Shown: positions 36,837 to 47,121, counted from the stretch's first letter. The stretch is DNA of 64,000 nt from Bacillus sp. FJAT-45350 (GCF_002335805.1 NZ_NISU01000001.1:938079-1002078), one strand, 5' to 3'. Made by a program: numbers and translations. Notes: generated by a model not told the origin, from the letters alone.

Positions 36837-38012
36837 TTATAACATGTATCGATCTTTTTCTTTTTCGTGTTTGATGATTAAAATAATCCCTACTGCGAGG
36901 ATGAGGATGAATTGTCCGATGTGTCCTAGCAAATAGAACTTATCAAGGTAAATAACTCCTGTGAATACTAGCAGGTCACGTACCATAAAGCCAGCCATCG
37001 CTAGAAAACCGATAGCGTAAATTTTTGCTTCTAGGCTTTTCGTAAAGATTCTGATAACAACAATCAGAATAATTAGGACTTCAAAGCCTGATAGTTTTTC
37101 AAAAATTCCTTTTGTGATTGTAAAATAATCTGGATTCACTATTGAGAGAGTGAAAGCAACTAGCGCTAAACCAAGATGTATTTGCCAGAGACGTCTTATG
37201 ATTTTTTTGTAACCAGGACCGAATAGCTTATCAAGAATCATTAAATCAAAGGCAGAGCCAAAGAAAACGGCAAGTTGAAATACATAAATCCATAAAAAGG
37301 AATAATCAATGATTAATTGCTTTGAGCCAGTGATACTAAATGAATAGAGAGCGGCACATAGAGCAGCAGCAGAAAAAACAAGATAGATCCATTCAAACCT
37401 TTTTACTAGAAAAGCAATAAATGAAACAAGTGTAATAAACAGTAGAATTGAACCTATAACGATTTTATCAAAATCATCCTGGATCATTTGCTTTAAATAA
37501 CTAGAATTTGATCCGATAGAGACAGCTCCAGATACACCAATCAGGTTTCCGTTAGAGTAGGAACGTATCGTTAGATCGGATGAAAGCTCTGGGTTTAACT
37601 CGATAAAGTGACGTCGATTATAGCCTTTATAAGTGACCGTTTCTGACTCGGGAATATCCCCATATTGGTATATCAAACTGTCTCCTTGATAAACTTCAAA
37701 TGTACCGTACATAAAAGAGATAAAGATAGCCGGATCTTTCCAAACGAGCTCAGGCAATGTGTTACGTAGATAAAGAATGTCACTATCATTACGAGGTTCA
37801 TCAAGCTCTTTCACATTATCTGTTTCTTTCCAGCCTGAGTCAGGAATCCCTGTATCACTCGCTACTGATTCGACCCATTTGTATTCCCAGCCCTGTTCGA
37901 GACGAATGATCGATGGCTCTGTTGAATCTTCTTGTCCGAATGTATCATTCGCCAAGAGGGTGATGCTTGTTAGTGTGAATAATAGGATAAATAGCAGTGC
38001 TTTAGAATTCAT
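36837..38012 (-). CDS. 7TM-DISM-like membrane sensor without output domain
   Basis: A 391-aa protein: signal sequence (to about residue 26), an extracellular beta-rich domain with Tyr/Trp-rich segments (about 30-170), then seven closely spaced membrane helices (about 180-385) and a short charged tail (KHEKEKDRYML). This matches 7TM-DISM receptors, which usually end in a histidine kinase, GGDEF or HTH domain; none is present here. It may signal through a partner or be a truncated form; no partner gene adjoins it. ATG 38012 follows GGAGG by five bases. Confidence 0.68.
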   Translation of the reverse strand: MNSKALLFILLFTLTSITLLANDTFGQEDSTEPSIIRLEQGWEYKWVESVASDTGIPDSGWKETDNVKELDEPRNDSDILYLRNTLPELVWKDPAIFISFMYGTFEVYQGDSLIYQYGDIPESETVTYKGYNRRHFIELNPELSSDLTIRSYSNGNLIGVSGAVSIGSNSSYLKQMIQDDFDKIVIGSILLFITLVSFIAFLVKRFEWIYLVFSAAALCAALYSFSITGSKQLIIDYSFLWIYVFQLAVFFGSAFDLMILDKLFGPGYKKIIRRLWQIHLGLALVAFTLSIVNPDYFTITKGIFEKLSGFEVLIILIVVIRIFTKSLEAKIYAIGFLAMAGFMVRDLLVFTGVIYLDKFYLLGHIGQFILILAVGIILIIKHEKEKDRYML

Positions 38013-38171
38013 TGGTTCCTCCAAATCAACTAGATAACTTATGAAACTGTTCATTTCGACAAATAGAATATAAAACCTTTAAATTAATAAATTGTTATCG
38101 TACAGACTCTATATTAAACTGAGTATAGTTTATTTTTTAGAAGAAAAGCAAAGGTGAATGAGGCGATTTAA

Positions 38172-39056
38172 GTGGATTTTGTTACACATACGTTATTTGG
38201 CTTAACGATTTATGGAGCAACGAATAAAGAAAAGATGACAAAAGATGTCCGGAAATCTGTCTTCGTCGCTGCAGTTGTCGGTAGCGTCATTCCTGATATT
38301 GATGTCGTTTCACAGCTTTGGGATACAGAAGGAATGTATCAGATGTGGCATCGTGGCATTACACATTCAATATTTATGGTTCCGATATGGGCAGCGCTTA
38401 TTTCGTTGCTATGTTATTTTGTATGGAAAACAAAGGATAAGCGGATTTTCTATATTTCATGTATTGCCGTATTCGTACATAACACAAGCGATATTTTAAA
38501 TGCCTATGGTACAGGCTATTTTGAGCCATTCTCATCTGATAGGATTGGTCTTGGAATATTACCAATTGTTGATATAGTTATCTGGCTAATTATGCTTGGA
38601 GGCTTTCTTTATGTGCGATTCAGAAAAGCAACTCCACATAAAGTTTATAAAGTCGTTTGGCTACTAATTCTTACTCATGTGTTGCTACAATCAATTCAAG
38701 GGTATATGATTTACCAATCGACTGTTGACAACTATGAGAAACAGGTGATAACTTCTGGTTTTTTACCAGGTCAATTTAAAATCGTTGGTAAGACAGGGAA
38801 CGAAGTAGAAGTATTTAACGCAACAATTTGGGAAGAACCTGAGTTAATTCACCGGTTAACATCCCAGGAAAATGTGGATGTAGAATTTCTTTTTGAACAG
38901 CATCCAGCCGCAAAAACTCTTTATGAGTGGTCTCCATTTGTAATTATTGTAGAGGACGAGGATAAGATTGGTCTTTATGACCCAAGATTTTTCCGATTGG
39001 GCGAACCTTTCTTATATGAATATATTTTTAAAGAAGATCTTCAACTAGTTGACTAA
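38172..39056 (+). CDS. DUF457/YfhP-like membrane-bound metal-dependent hydrolase
   Basis: A 294-aa membrane protein of the LexA-binding/YdjM-type DUF457 family. Metal-binding motifs seen are DFVTHTLFG at the start, SVIPDIDVVS, and WHRGITHS; four membrane helices follow. The C-terminal ~110 residues form a soluble domain. B. subtilis YfhP belongs to this family and affects yfhO expression. GTG 38172 is used, with a weak GAGGCGA SD. Hydrolase activity is assigned by family only. Confidence 0.75.
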   Translation: MDFVTHTLFGLTIYGATNKEKMTKDVRKSVFVAAVVGSVIPDIDVVSQLWDTEGMYQMWHRGITHSIFMVPIWAALISLLCYFVWKTKDKRIFYISCIAVFVHNTSDILNAYGTGYFEPFSSDRIGLGILPIVDIVIWLIMLGGFLYVRFRKATPHKVYKVVWLLILTHVLLQSIQGYMIYQSTVDNYEKQVITSGFLPGQFKIVGKTGNEVEVFNATIWEEPELIHRLTSQENVDVEFLFEQHPAAKTLYEWSPFVIIVEDEDKIGLYDPRFFRLGEPFLYEYIFKEDLQLVD

Positions 39057-39171
39057 ACAAGTTAGTTGATAAAAAGGTAGCTTTACGTATTAATAATACT
39101 TGATAATGGTATTAGAAACAGTTTATGATAAAAATATTATAAAAGTAATATTACTATGGAGGAATACATTT

Positions 39172-39423
39172 ATGGATATCCCTAAATACCCTGAAGGTTA
39201 CCATGAGTTTGACCGTGGGAAGCGAGTAACTGAAGAGGAAATTACAGAGAAAATTAATCATGAAGTTGAGTCGATGATTCAATTTATGGTTAGAAATAAC
39301 TCGGATAACTATTCAAAGACGTTTGAAGATGTGCTTATTATCATCGACCGTATTCAAGAGGATGATGAACACTACTTTGAGGTTTCAGTAGCAAAACAGC
39401 ATAGCAGAGCAATTGTTAGATAA
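39172..39423 (+). CDS. Small conserved-looking protein
   Basis: An 83-aa acidic protein beginning MDIPKYPEGYHEFDRGKRV, mostly helical. ATG 39172 follows GGAGG; the longer frame has no SD. A hairpin follows and then the pterin dehydratase gene. Its function is unknown, and co-transcription with phhB is possible by read-through only. Confidence 0.55.
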   Translation: MDIPKYPEGYHEFDRGKRVTEEEITEKINHEVESMIQFMVRNNSDNYSKTFEDVLIIIDRIQEDDEHYFEVSVAKQHSRAIVR

Positions 39424-39441
39424 TTACATAAAATAGGATGC

Positions 39442-39475
39442 ATAGCCCTACGTTGATGTTAGGGCTATCTCTTTT
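39442..39475 (+). terminator. Hairpin terminator between the 83-aa gene and phhB
   Basis: The stem ATAGCCCTA pairs with TAGGGCTAT, followed by CTCTTTT, just before the SD of the next gene. Confidence 0.72.
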
Positions 39476-39488
39476 AGGAGGAAACAGA

Positions 39489-39779
39489 ATGGAAAAGCTG
39501 AATGAACAAGAAGTTGAAAAACTACTAGGTGAGCTAGAAGGCTGGACATTAGTAGATGAAAAGTGGATTGAGCGGAAGTATAGATTTCAAGATTATCTTG
39601 CAGGTATTGATTTTGTACAGAGGGTTGGTCAATTGTCAGAAGAAGAAAATCACCATCCTTTTATTTCGATTGACTACAAGCTAGTACGAATTAAACTGAC
39701 TTCATGGAATGCAAAGGGATTAACAGAATTAGATTTTACTTTGGCTAATAAATATAATGAATTATATAAAAAGGATTGA
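39489..39779 (+). CDS. phhB: 4a-hydroxytetrahydrobiopterin dehydratase
   Basis: A 96-aa PCD/DCoH enzyme that dehydrates 4a-hydroxytetrahydropterin to regenerate the cofactor of aromatic amino-acid hydroxylases. The catalytic motif [13 protein letters not shown] is intact, followed by [14 protein letters not shown]. The adjacent phenylalanine hydroxylase gene explains its role. ATG 39489 follows AGGAGG. Confidence 0.93.
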   Translation: MEKLNEQEVEKLLGELEGWTLVDEKWIERKYRFQDYLAGIDFVQRVGQLSEEENHHPFISIDYKLVRIKLTSWNAKGLTELDFTLANKYNELYKKD

Positions 39780-39912
39780 CTTATACACTTTAATAGTGTA
39801 TAAATTTTTGTAGAATAACTTTAGTGCCAAAAAGCGTTTAAGTATTTATGCGTTTAAGTGAATTAGTAAAAGATTAATAGAATGGAATTTTTACATACCT
39901 AGAGGAGTGTTA

Positions 39913-41637
39913 ATGATGCTAACGAAGACAAAAATACCAAAACATTTAAAAAAATACACGGTAACACAGGAGTATGAGCAGTATTCTGCGATTAATCAAG
40001 CCGTGTGGAGATACGTTATGCGTCAAAACTACTATACTCTTAAAGATATTGCACATGAAGCCTATAATGACGGGTTACGAGCGTCAGGAATTTCAATAGA
40101 AAAACTACCAGACGTAGAAGAAATGAATGAATGTTTATCGAGGTTTGGGTGGGGAGCAGCGACAATTGATGGCTTTATTCCAGGGGTAGCTTTTTTCGAG
40201 TTTCAAGCAAATGGAATTCTACCAGTTGTAGCAGAAATTCGTAAACTAGAAAACATTCAATATACACCGGCTCCTGATATTATTCACGAAGCAGCAGGAC
40301 ATGCGCCAATCCTTTGTGACAGTAAGTATTCTGAATATGTGAAGCTATTTGGAGAAATCGGTAAAAAAGCAATCGCAACAAAAGAAGAACATAATCTATT
40401 TGAAGCTGTTCGTACGTACTCAAATCTTCTCGAAAAAGGTGAATCGACTGAGGAAGAAATCGCTGAGGCAAAGAAAAACATTGAAGAAGTCGAAAAGACA
40501 ATTACAGGACTATCAGAAGCAGAGAAAATAGGAAGGTTATACTGGTGGACGGTAGAATACGGTTTAATAGGTGACTTAACGAATCCAAAGGTGTATGGAG
40601 CAGGATTACTGTCATCAGTTTCTGAAGGACGTAACGCACTAGACGAATCTGTTGAAAAGCTTCCTTTTGAACTAGAGAAAATCATTCAAACAGATTTTGA
40701 TATTACGAAACCACAGCCGCAACTATTTGTGTGCAGAGACTTTGAACAATTAATAGAAGGTGTTAAGGAATTTGCCAAAGAAATGGCATTCATGAAAGGT
40801 GGGGCAGAGAGCTTAGAGAAAGCCAAGCAATCTGCGAATATAGCTACAGTAGAATATAGTTCTCGTTTGCAAGTGACAGGAATTGTTGATGAGCTTTTAT
40901 ATAATAATCGTAATGAGGCAATTTACCTAAAGATGAAAGGGCCTACTGCATTAGCTTACGACAATAAAGAAATTGCTGGGCATGGAACGGAGACTCACCA
41001 AGATGGCTTTGGTGCACCAATCGGAAAGCTTAACGGTCATTCGATACCGTTAGAGCGTTTCAGTGATAGAGAGCTGGAAAGAGTGGGGATAGTTCTAGGA
41101 AATGAATGTGAGCTTCAATTTGAGAGTGGTGTGATTGTAAAAGGTGTCGTGGAAGGAATCCATAGTCGTGACGGTCAAATACAAATTATATCCTTTAAAA
41201 ATTGTAGTGTGACTCTGAATGAGCTTACTTTATTTGAACCAAGCTGGGGTACTTATGATATGGCTGTTGGTGAGTCAATCCCATCAGTTTATGCTGGAGC
41301 TGCTGACGGTGAAGCGTATTACTCAATAGGAAATGAAGAGAACGTTAACCAGGCGGTTTTCATTATGGAAGATACACCTCTAAATCGATTATATCAACAA
41401 GTAAGAGATGTGAGAGAGGGTAATCGAGATAACGTAGGCCTTGTTGTTAGTACTGTTTGGAATGAGCTTAAGCAAGACTTCCCGAATGATTGGCTTCTAA
41501 GGCTTGAATTGATTGAGCTAGTAGAAAAATCAGATATGTCGGGAATAAGAGAAGAGATTTTAGCAGAGTTAAGAGGGTTGCAACAGAAAAACAATGAGCT
41601 TAATACATTAATACAAAGAGGATTAGAAATTCTTTAA
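39913..41637 (+). CDS. phhA: Phenylalanine 4-monooxygenase (large Bacillus type)
   Basis: A 574-aa non-haem iron hydroxylase converting phenylalanine to tyrosine with tetrahydropterin and oxygen. The 2-His-1-Glu site is complete: His125 and His130 in PDIIHEAAGHAP and Glu215 in WWTVEYGL. The catalytic domain ends by about residue 300; a further ~270-residue C-terminal half (around the NGHSIPLERFSDRE region) is typical of Bacillus members and absent from animal and proteobacterial enzymes. Between the catalytic His and Glu lies a ~40-residue Glu/Lys-rich insert. ATG 39913 follows GAGGAG. Followed by a terminator. Confidence 0.9.
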   Translation: MMLTKTKIPKHLKKYTVTQEYEQYSAINQAVWRYVMRQNYYTLKDIAHEAYNDGLRASGISIEKLPDVEEMNECLSRFGWGAATIDGFIPGVAFFEFQANGILPVVAEIRKLENIQYTPAPDIIHEAAGHAPILCDSKYSEYVKLFGEIGKKAIATKEEHNLFEAVRTYSNLLEKGESTEEEIAEAKKNIEEVEKTITGLSEAEKIGRLYWWTVEYGLIGDLTNPKVYGAGLLSSVSEGRNALDESVEKLPFELEKIIQTDFDITKPQPQLFVCRDFEQLIEGVKEFAKEMAFMKGGAESLEKAKQSANIATVEYSSRLQVTGIVDELLYNNRNEAIYLKMKGPTALAYDNKEIAGHGTETHQDGFGAPIGKLNGHSIPLERFSDRELERVGIVLGNECELQFESGVIVKGVVEGIHSRDGQIQIISFKNCSVTLNELTLFEPSWGTYDMAVGESIPSVYAGAADGEAYYSIGNEENVNQAVFIMEDTPLNRLYQQVRDVREGNRDNVGLVVSTVWNELKQDFPNDWLLRLELIELVEKSDMSGIREEILAELRGLQQKNNELNTLIQRGLEIL

Positions 41638-41640
41638 AGA

Positions 41641-41685
41641 GAGACTGTGTCAAAAGGTCGGTATTTGACCTTTTGACACAGTCTC
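41641..41685. terminator. Perfect 19-bp palindromic terminator (repeat family member)
   Basis: GAGACTGTGTCAAAAGGTC is a perfect stem with GACCTTTTGACACAGTCTC around a 7-base loop, between two converging genes; T-richness is weak. Confidence 0.82.
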
Positions 41686-41702
41686 TATTCTATTGATGTG
41701 TT

Positions 41703-42419
41703 TTACGGATTTGTTGACCATAACCCCGCACCTTTTACAAGTACTCTTGGGTTAAGTTTTAATCCGGCTACAAGATATTCTGCAAGGTCTTCTGGGTGCA
41801 TCACATCTTCCGCATTTCCAGAGATAAGATTCGCTTCTTTTGCTAAATCGGTGACTACTGTACTTGGTGTTAATGCAGTAACACGGATATTGTGCTTTCT
41901 AACTTCTAACATAAGGGACTCAGTTAAGCCTAAAACACCAAATTTTGAAGCACTATAAGCACTTGTCACAGGTGCGCCTTTCTGACCAGCAGTTGATGAA
42001 ATATTTACGATGTCTCCTGATTTTTGCTCGATCATATCAGGTAAGACCGCTCGAGTTACGTTGTATACACCCATTAAATTCACTCGGATAATGTTCTCCC
42101 ACTCTTCAGGAGACAAATCAAGAAAGCCTCCGAATTTAGCAGTACCGGCGTTATTAACTAAAATATCAATTGAACCAAAATCATTCTTAATATGTTCGAC
42201 AGCATGATTAACTGCTTCTAAGTCGGATACATCTGCAATTGCAGAGGAAACGGTGATCCCGTATTGACTAAGCTCAGTAGCTAAATTCTCTAGGTTAGAC
42301 ATCGTTAAACCAATTAATCCTAAATTGACACCTTCTTTTGCAAGTTCAATGGCAGTGGCACGTCCAATTCCTCTACCTGCCCCTGTAACAATTGCATTTT
42401 TTCCTTTTAACGAAATCAT
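41703..42419 (-). CDS. SDR-family 3-ketoacyl-ACP reductase-like protein
   Basis: A 238-aa short-chain dehydrogenase. The cofactor motif GAGRGIG, the NNAG motif, the catalytic Ser (NISSTAG), and YSASK are all intact. Length and sequence resemble B. subtilis YoxD and FabG paralogues; it is unlinked to fab genes, so its true substrate is open. Two ATGs are adjacent; 42419 has the better spacing from GGGGG. Confidence 0.85.
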   Translation of the reverse strand: MISLKGKNAIVTGAGRGIGRATAIELAKEGVNLGLIGLTMSNLENLATELSQYGITVSSAIADVSDLEAVNHAVEHIKNDFGSIDILVNNAGTAKFGGFLDLSPEEWENIIRVNLMGVYNVTRAVLPDMIEQKSGDIVNISSTAGQKGAPVTSAYSASKFGVLGLTESLMLEVRKHNIRVTALTPSTVVTDLAKEANLISGNAEDVMHPEDLAEYLVAGLKLNPRVLVKGAGLWSTNP

Positions 42420-42748
42420 CATTTTACCCCCAGTTTAATGTAAACAAAATCATAGTAGTAATATGGTACAAACTGAAGAGATACTTCCCTGTAAATTATA
42501 TCCATATAGCTAACGTATCGCAAAAGCATTCAAAATAATTGCTAAAATATAATACAATCGGTATACTTATGTATTTGAGGGCAATTATTGATAATTCGTA
42601 TTAAAATCAAAGTGAATGATTGACTTACGGCTATCTAGGGTAGTCGTTTTTTTGAGGAGTTTGAAGATTTTCGTATTGAAAGAAAACTACTTACAATAGA
42701 GTTTGGGCATTCTAATAGTAAAATAATAATAGAAGTGAGGATTTAATC
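42420..42748. other. Divergent intergenic region upstream of zwf
   Basis: A 329-bp gap. A hairpin with T-run (42627-42653, ACGGCTATC pairing with GTAGTCGT allowing G-U) lies 95 bases before zwf and could be an attenuator or the end of a short leader; I see no known riboswitch and no good ORF. No clear promoter was fixed. Confidence 0.35.
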
Positions 42749-44260
42749 GTGAGTACAGCAGAAACTAACAACAAATGTGTCATCGTCATTTTTGGTGCCA
42801 CAGGAGATCTTGCGAAAAGAAAGCTTTTTCCGTCCATTTATAACTTATATAAGAAAGGACAGTTGTCTGATAACTTTGCTGTTATTGGGGCAGCGCGACG
42901 TGATTGGTCGGATGAAACATTTAGAGAAAATGTTGTAACATCGATACACGAGTCTAAAATAGAAGCTAGTGAAGATGTACAGGCTTTTGTAGAACATTTC
43001 CGTTACTTATCTTTTGATGTGACTAATGAAGGATCTTATCAAAATTTACATGGATTAATTAATGATTTAGATAAAGAATTTAGCATTCCAGGAAACCGAA
43101 TTTTTTACATGGCGATGGCTCCACAATTTTTCGGAACGATTGCTTCGTATTTAAAGTCTGAGGGTGTGACAAATACCGATGGATGGAATAGATTAATTAT
43201 CGAAAAACCATTTGGACATGACTTCGAATCAGCTAAGAAATTAAACGATGATTTACGTGAGGCTTTTGAAGAAAACGAAATTTATCGTATCGATCATTAT
43301 CTTGGGAAAGAGATGGTTCAGAATATTGAAGTAATCCGTTTTGCTAATGCAATTTTTGAACCATTATGGAACAATCACTACATCTCAAATATTCAAATTA
43401 CGTCTAGTGAATCACTTGGTGTAGAGGATAGAGGTGGCTATTATGAAGGTTCTGGTGCACTTAGAGATATGGTTCAGAATCATATGCTACAAATGGTTGC
43501 GCTACTTGCAATGGAACCACCGATTCGCTTAACAACAGAAGAGGTGCGTAGTGAAAAAATTAGAGCATTACGAGCATTAAGACAGATGAATGAAGAAGAC
43601 GTTGATACATATTTTGTTCGAGGTCAGTATGGACCTGGAATTGTAAATGAGAAGGAAGTCAATGGCTATCGTGAAGAAAGTAATGTTGACCCTAACTCCC
43701 AAACGGAAACATTTGTAGCTGGCAAGCTGTTTATTGATAACTTCCGTTGGGCTGGAGTTCCTTTTTACATTCGCACAGGGAAACGAATGACGGAAAAATC
43801 GACAAAAATTGTTATTCAATTTAAAGAGTTACCAATGAACTTGTACTATAAATCAGCAGATGAAATGCATCCTAACCTACTAATTATCCATATTCAGCCA
43901 GATGAAGGGATTTCGATTGTTTTAAATGGAAAGAAACGAACGCTGTCTGGAGAAACTACGCCTGTCAAGTTAGACTATTGCAGTAGTTGTGATGATGCTT
44001 TAAATACTCCAGAAGCATATGAAAAACTTCTAAATGATTGTATTTTAGGAGATGCAACGAACTTTACCCATTGGGATGAAGTGGCGCTGTCATGGAAATT
44101 TGTTGATACAATTTCTAATGCATGGTCTAAAACAACACATACAGATTTTCCGAATTATGAGTCAGGTTCAATGGGACCAAAATCTTCAGATGGACTACTA
44201 TCAAAAGATAGTTTCCGTTGGTGGCCAATTTTAGATGACAGTGATTATTCAGTTAAATAA
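42749..44260 (+). CDS. zwf: Glucose-6-phosphate 1-dehydrogenase
   Basis: A 503-aa enzyme oxidising glucose-6-phosphate to 6-phosphogluconolactone with NADP+, the entry step of the oxidative pentose phosphate pathway. The coenzyme motif GATGDLAKRK and the substrate site RIDHYLGKE (containing the catalytic His) are intact. GTG 42749 follows AAGTGAGG. The next step enzyme gnd lies on the opposite strand 800 bp away, convergent; a formamidase-like gene follows 22 bases after zwf. Confidence 0.95.
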   Translation: MSTAETNNKCVIVIFGATGDLAKRKLFPSIYNLYKKGQLSDNFAVIGAARRDWSDETFRENVVTSIHESKIEASEDVQAFVEHFRYLSFDVTNEGSYQNLHGLINDLDKEFSIPGNRIFYMAMAPQFFGTIASYLKSEGVTNTDGWNRLIIEKPFGHDFESAKKLNDDLREAFEENEIYRIDHYLGKEMVQNIEVIRFANAIFEPLWNNHYISNIQITSSESLGVEDRGGYYEGSGALRDMVQNHMLQMVALLAMEPPIRLTTEEVRSEKIRALRALRQMNEEDVDTYFVRGQYGPGIVNEKEVNGYREESNVDPNSQTETFVAGKLFIDNFRWAGVPFYIRTGKRMTEKSTKIVIQFKELPMNLYYKSADEMHPNLLIIHIQPDEGISIVLNGKKRTLSGETTPVKLDYCSSCDDALNTPEAYEKLLNDCILGDATNFTHWDEVALSWKFVDTISNAWSKTTHTDFPNYESGSMGPKSSDGLLSKDSFRWWPILDDSDYSVK

Positions 44261-44281
44261 ACTTTGGAAGGGGTATGACCA

Positions 44282-44902
44282 ATGAAAATGTATGATATTA
44301 CAGTACCAATTTATGATGGAATGCCAGTATATAAGAATAAGCCAGAAAAGCAACCAAAACTAGAAACAAAAACGAATGGCTATGTGACGGAATCGAGATT
44401 GTCTCTCGATGTTCACACAGGAACACATATAGATGCACCGTTACATATGGTGAATGATGGAGAAACATTTGAAACAATTGAGATGGACAAGCTAGTAGGA
44501 CCTTGTAAAGTATTTGATTTTACCGAACTAGATGGTGGCATAAAAAAGGAACACCTTGAAGGTTTAGATATTGAAGAAAATGATTTCATTCTGTTTAAGA
44601 CAAAAAATTCGTATGACAAAGAATTCAACTTTGATTTTATTTACTTAGCAGAGTGTGGTGCAAAATACGTAGCTGAAAAAGGAATTCGTGGTGTAGGGAT
44701 CGATTCTCTAGGGGTAGAGCGTAGTCAAGAAGGACATCCAACACATAAGACATTATTCGGTAACCGCATCATCATTATTGAAGGATTGGATTTAAAAGAA
44801 GTGGAGCAGGGGAGTTACTTTATGGTAGCAGCTCCGCTGAAGTTATCTGGGACAGATGCTTCGCCGGCAAGAGTTTTACTTTTTGAGGGCATGGGAGTTT
44901 AA
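44282..44902 (+). CDS. Cyclase-family (kynurenine formamidase-like) hydrolase
   Basis: A 206-aa metal-dependent amidohydrolase of the cyclase family. The metal-binding signature HTGTHIDAPLHM is intact, as are DFTE and GVGIDSLGVE. Members hydrolyse N-formylkynurenine or similar amides and lactones; without kyn genes near, the substrate is not known. GGAAGGGG precedes ATG and the gene lies 22 bases after zwf, so co-transcription is likely. A 6-phosphogluconolactonase-like role is tempting but not supported by any motif. Confidence 0.8.
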   Translation: MKMYDITVPIYDGMPVYKNKPEKQPKLETKTNGYVTESRLSLDVHTGTHIDAPLHMVNDGETFETIEMDKLVGPCKVFDFTELDGGIKKEHLEGLDIEENDFILFKTKNSYDKEFNFDFIYLAECGAKYVAEKGIRGVGIDSLGVERSQEGHPTHKTLFGNRIIIIEGLDLKEVEQGSYFMVAAPLKLSGTDASPARVLLFEGMGV

Positions 44903-45013
44903 TTTTAATTATAAATTATGAGTTATGAGTTTATAATTTCGAATTGCGAATTGCGAATGGAAAAGCATTGAGAGGGCTTGTTTCTGTTAATGCAGTGACT
45001 TGGCTCATTGCTT

Positions 45014-45058
45014 AAAAAAAGATCGAGTGAGGTGTATTTTCTCACTCGATCTTTTTTT
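45014..45058. terminator. Strong bidirectional terminator
   Basis: A 18-base arm AAAAAAAGATCGAGTGAG pairs with CTCACTCGATCTTTTTTT, with T-runs in both directions; it lies between the formamidase-like gene and gnd. Confidence 0.9.
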
Positions 45059-46466
45059 ATATCCAGTTTGTATGGAATGTGCCTTCTTTGTCAATTCGTT
45101 TGTACGTGTGTGCACCGAAGTAATCTCGTTGTGCTTGTAGTAGGTTTGCTGGGAGTGTAGCTGTACGGTAGCTATCATAGTATGAAAGAGCAGCTGAGAA
45201 TGCGGGTACTGGTACACCATGCTGTACAGCGACAGAGATTACATCACGTAAAGCACCTTGGTATGATTGAACGATTTCTTGGAAGTGCTTGTCTAATAAT
45301 AAGTTAGGTAGGTTCGGGTCCGCGTCATATGCATCTTTAATATTTTGTAAGAAGCCTGCACGGATAATACATCCACCCCTCCAAAGCATAGCAATACTTC
45401 CGATGTCTAGGTTCCAGTTGTACTCTTCTGAAGCTGCTTTAAGCTGTGAAAGACCTTGTGCATATGAACAGATTTTACTCATGTACAATGCTTTTCTAAT
45501 CGCTTCAATTAACTCTTTTTTCTCCATAGCTAATGATGGCTTTTGCTCAGGACCTTTTAGAATTGTACTAGCATGGACACGCTCTTCTTTTATTGCTGAT
45601 AGGCAACGAGCGAAGACAGACTCTGTGATAATTGGAAGTGCAATACCTAAATCAAGAGCACTTACGCTTGTCCATTTTCCTGTTCCTTTTTGACCAGCTG
45701 TATCTAAAATGACATCCACTAAAGGCTTACCTGTTTCAGGATCCATTTTCTTAAAGATATCAGCGGTAATTTCTATTAAGTAGCTATCTAGCTCACCCTT
45801 ATTCCAGTCTGAGAAAATTTCGTGAAGCTCTTCAGCACTTAAATCTAACGTGTTTTTCATTAAAAAGTAGGCTTCGCAAATTAATTGCATATCACCATAC
45901 TCGATGCCGTTATGAACCATCTTTACATAATGTCCTGCTCCATCTGTACCGATGTAGGAACAACATGGCTCACCATTTACTTTAGCAGAGATTTGTTCAA
46001 GCATTTCTTGAACTTTTTCGTATGCTTCCTTTTGTCCACCTGGCATAATAGAAGGTCCTTTTAATGCTCCTTCTTCACCACCTGAAACACCAGCACCAAT
46101 AAAGTTAATACCTTTTTCAGCTAAATACTGATTTCGTCTAATTGTATCTTCAAAGTATGTATTTCCTCCATCAATGAGGATATCCCCTTGTTCTAAGTAT
46201 GGTAATAACGATTCTATTGCTTTATCAGTAATTTCTCCTGCATTCACCATTAATAAAATTTTACGTGGTTTTTCTAATGATTGAATAAATTCTTGAATAT
46301 CTGCAGTTCCTACAAGGTTTTTGTCACTATGTTCAGCCAAGATATCATCTATCGTTTTCTTCGTAATATCATAAATCGCAACAGAAAATCCTTTACTTTC
46401 AAAATTTAGTGCGAGGCTTTTTCCCATTACTCCAACACCGACAACACCAATTTGTTGTTCACGCAT
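45057..46466 (-). CDS. gndA: 6-phosphogluconate dehydrogenase (decarboxylating)
   Basis: A 469-aa enzyme of the oxidative pentose phosphate pathway giving ribulose-5-phosphate, CO2 and NADPH. N-terminal [15 protein letters not shown] coenzyme site, the [11 protein letters not shown] substrate loop, catalytic Lys/His in [14 protein letters not shown], and GTGKWT are present. GGGAAG precedes ATG. It forms the pathway pair with zwf, though transcribed separately. Confidence 0.95.
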   Translation of the reverse strand: MREQQIGVVGVGVMGKSLALNFESKGFSVAIYDITKKTIDDILAEHSDKNLVGTADIQEFIQSLEKPRKILLMVNAGEITDKAIESLLPYLEQGDILIDGGNTYFEDTIRRNQYLAEKGINFIGAGVSGGEEGALKGPSIMPGGQKEAYEKVQEMLEQISAKVNGEPCCSYIGTDGAGHYVKMVHNGIEYGDMQLICEAYFLMKNTLDLSAEELHEIFSDWNKGELDSYLIEITADIFKKMDPETGKPLVDVILDTAGQKGTGKWTSVSALDLGIALPIITESVFARCLSAIKEERVHASTILKGPEQKPSLAMEKKELIEAIRKALYMSKICSYAQGLSQLKAASEEYNWNLDIGSIAMLWRGGCIIRAGFLQNIKDAYDADPNLPNLLLDKHFQEIVQSYQGALRDVISVAVQHGVPVPAFSAALSYYDSYRTATLPANLLQAQRDYFGAHTYKRIDKEGTFHTNWI

Positions 46467-46623
46467 AGTTGTTCAACTTCCCTTCATTTAAAATACCTTG
46501 CTATTATATATGAAAAAGCTACTAAAAGTCATAAATATAGCGATACTATTTATTTTACACAACTGTTAGGTAATTAACCAAATACAATTTCAGAAAAATG
46601 TTAAATAGTTCTGTACTATATTA

Positions 46624-47121
46624 TCATTCACTGCTTTGTTCCCCGTCTTCTATTATAGGTAATACAGTAGAGTATTTTATTTCTCTTAATCCTAAGCTTG
46701 TTTGGATTTTCGTTATACCTAGTTTGTTTAGCTTAATGATAAATGATTGTAAATCCTTTCGATCCTTATTTGCGACCTTTAAGAGATAGTCATATTCCCC
46801 TGTTAAACAATGACATTCTAATACCTCAGGCATTGCTTCGAGTGCACTTTCTATCACATTTAACTTCTCAGCTTCATGGATATTTGTACTAATAAAAATA
46901 AAACAAAGTAAATCAAAGCCAAGTTTTTCAGGATTTAAAATAGTGACCTGGCGATGAATATAACCTTCACTTTCAAGCCGTTTAATTCTTGAATGAACAG
47001 CAGGTGAAGAGAGGTTTACACGCCTTGCTATTTCGGCATTACTTAATTGTGCTTGTTTTTGTAATATATCTAAAATTTGTAGGTCAACTTTGTCGAGAAC
47101 CTTCCTTACGATTGATTCCAT
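46624..47121 (-). CDS. Lrp/AsnC-family transcriptional regulator
   Basis: A 165-aa regulator with N-terminal helix-turn-helix (ILQKQAQLSNAEIARRVNLSS, given here in part as LSNAEIARRVNLS) and a C-terminal RAM/ASNC effector domain (MPEVLECHCLTGEYDYLLKV in part). It is divergent from an EamA exporter gene 196 bases away, a pattern typical of an Lrp-type regulator controlling an amino-acid exporter. That link is inference. ATG 47121 follows AAAGGGGTG. Confidence 0.85.
   Translation of the reverse strand: MESIVRKVLDKVDLQILDILQKQAQLSNAEIARRVNLSSPAVHSRIKRLESEGYIHRQVTILNPEKLGFDLLCFIFISTNIHEAEKLNVIESALEAMPEVLECHCLTGEYDYLLKVANKDRKDLQSFIIKLNKLGITKIQTSLGLREIKYSTVLPIIEDGEQSSE

Noticed and set aside
40284-40685. 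A 133-aa minus-strand frame within the phenylalanine hydroxylase gene
   Set aside because: Serine-rich antisense translation of a well-supported gene, without SD.
42427-42748. A riboswitch or regulatory RNA upstream of zwf
   Set aside because: Only a single weak hairpin with a T-run is visible; no known aptamer core was recognised.
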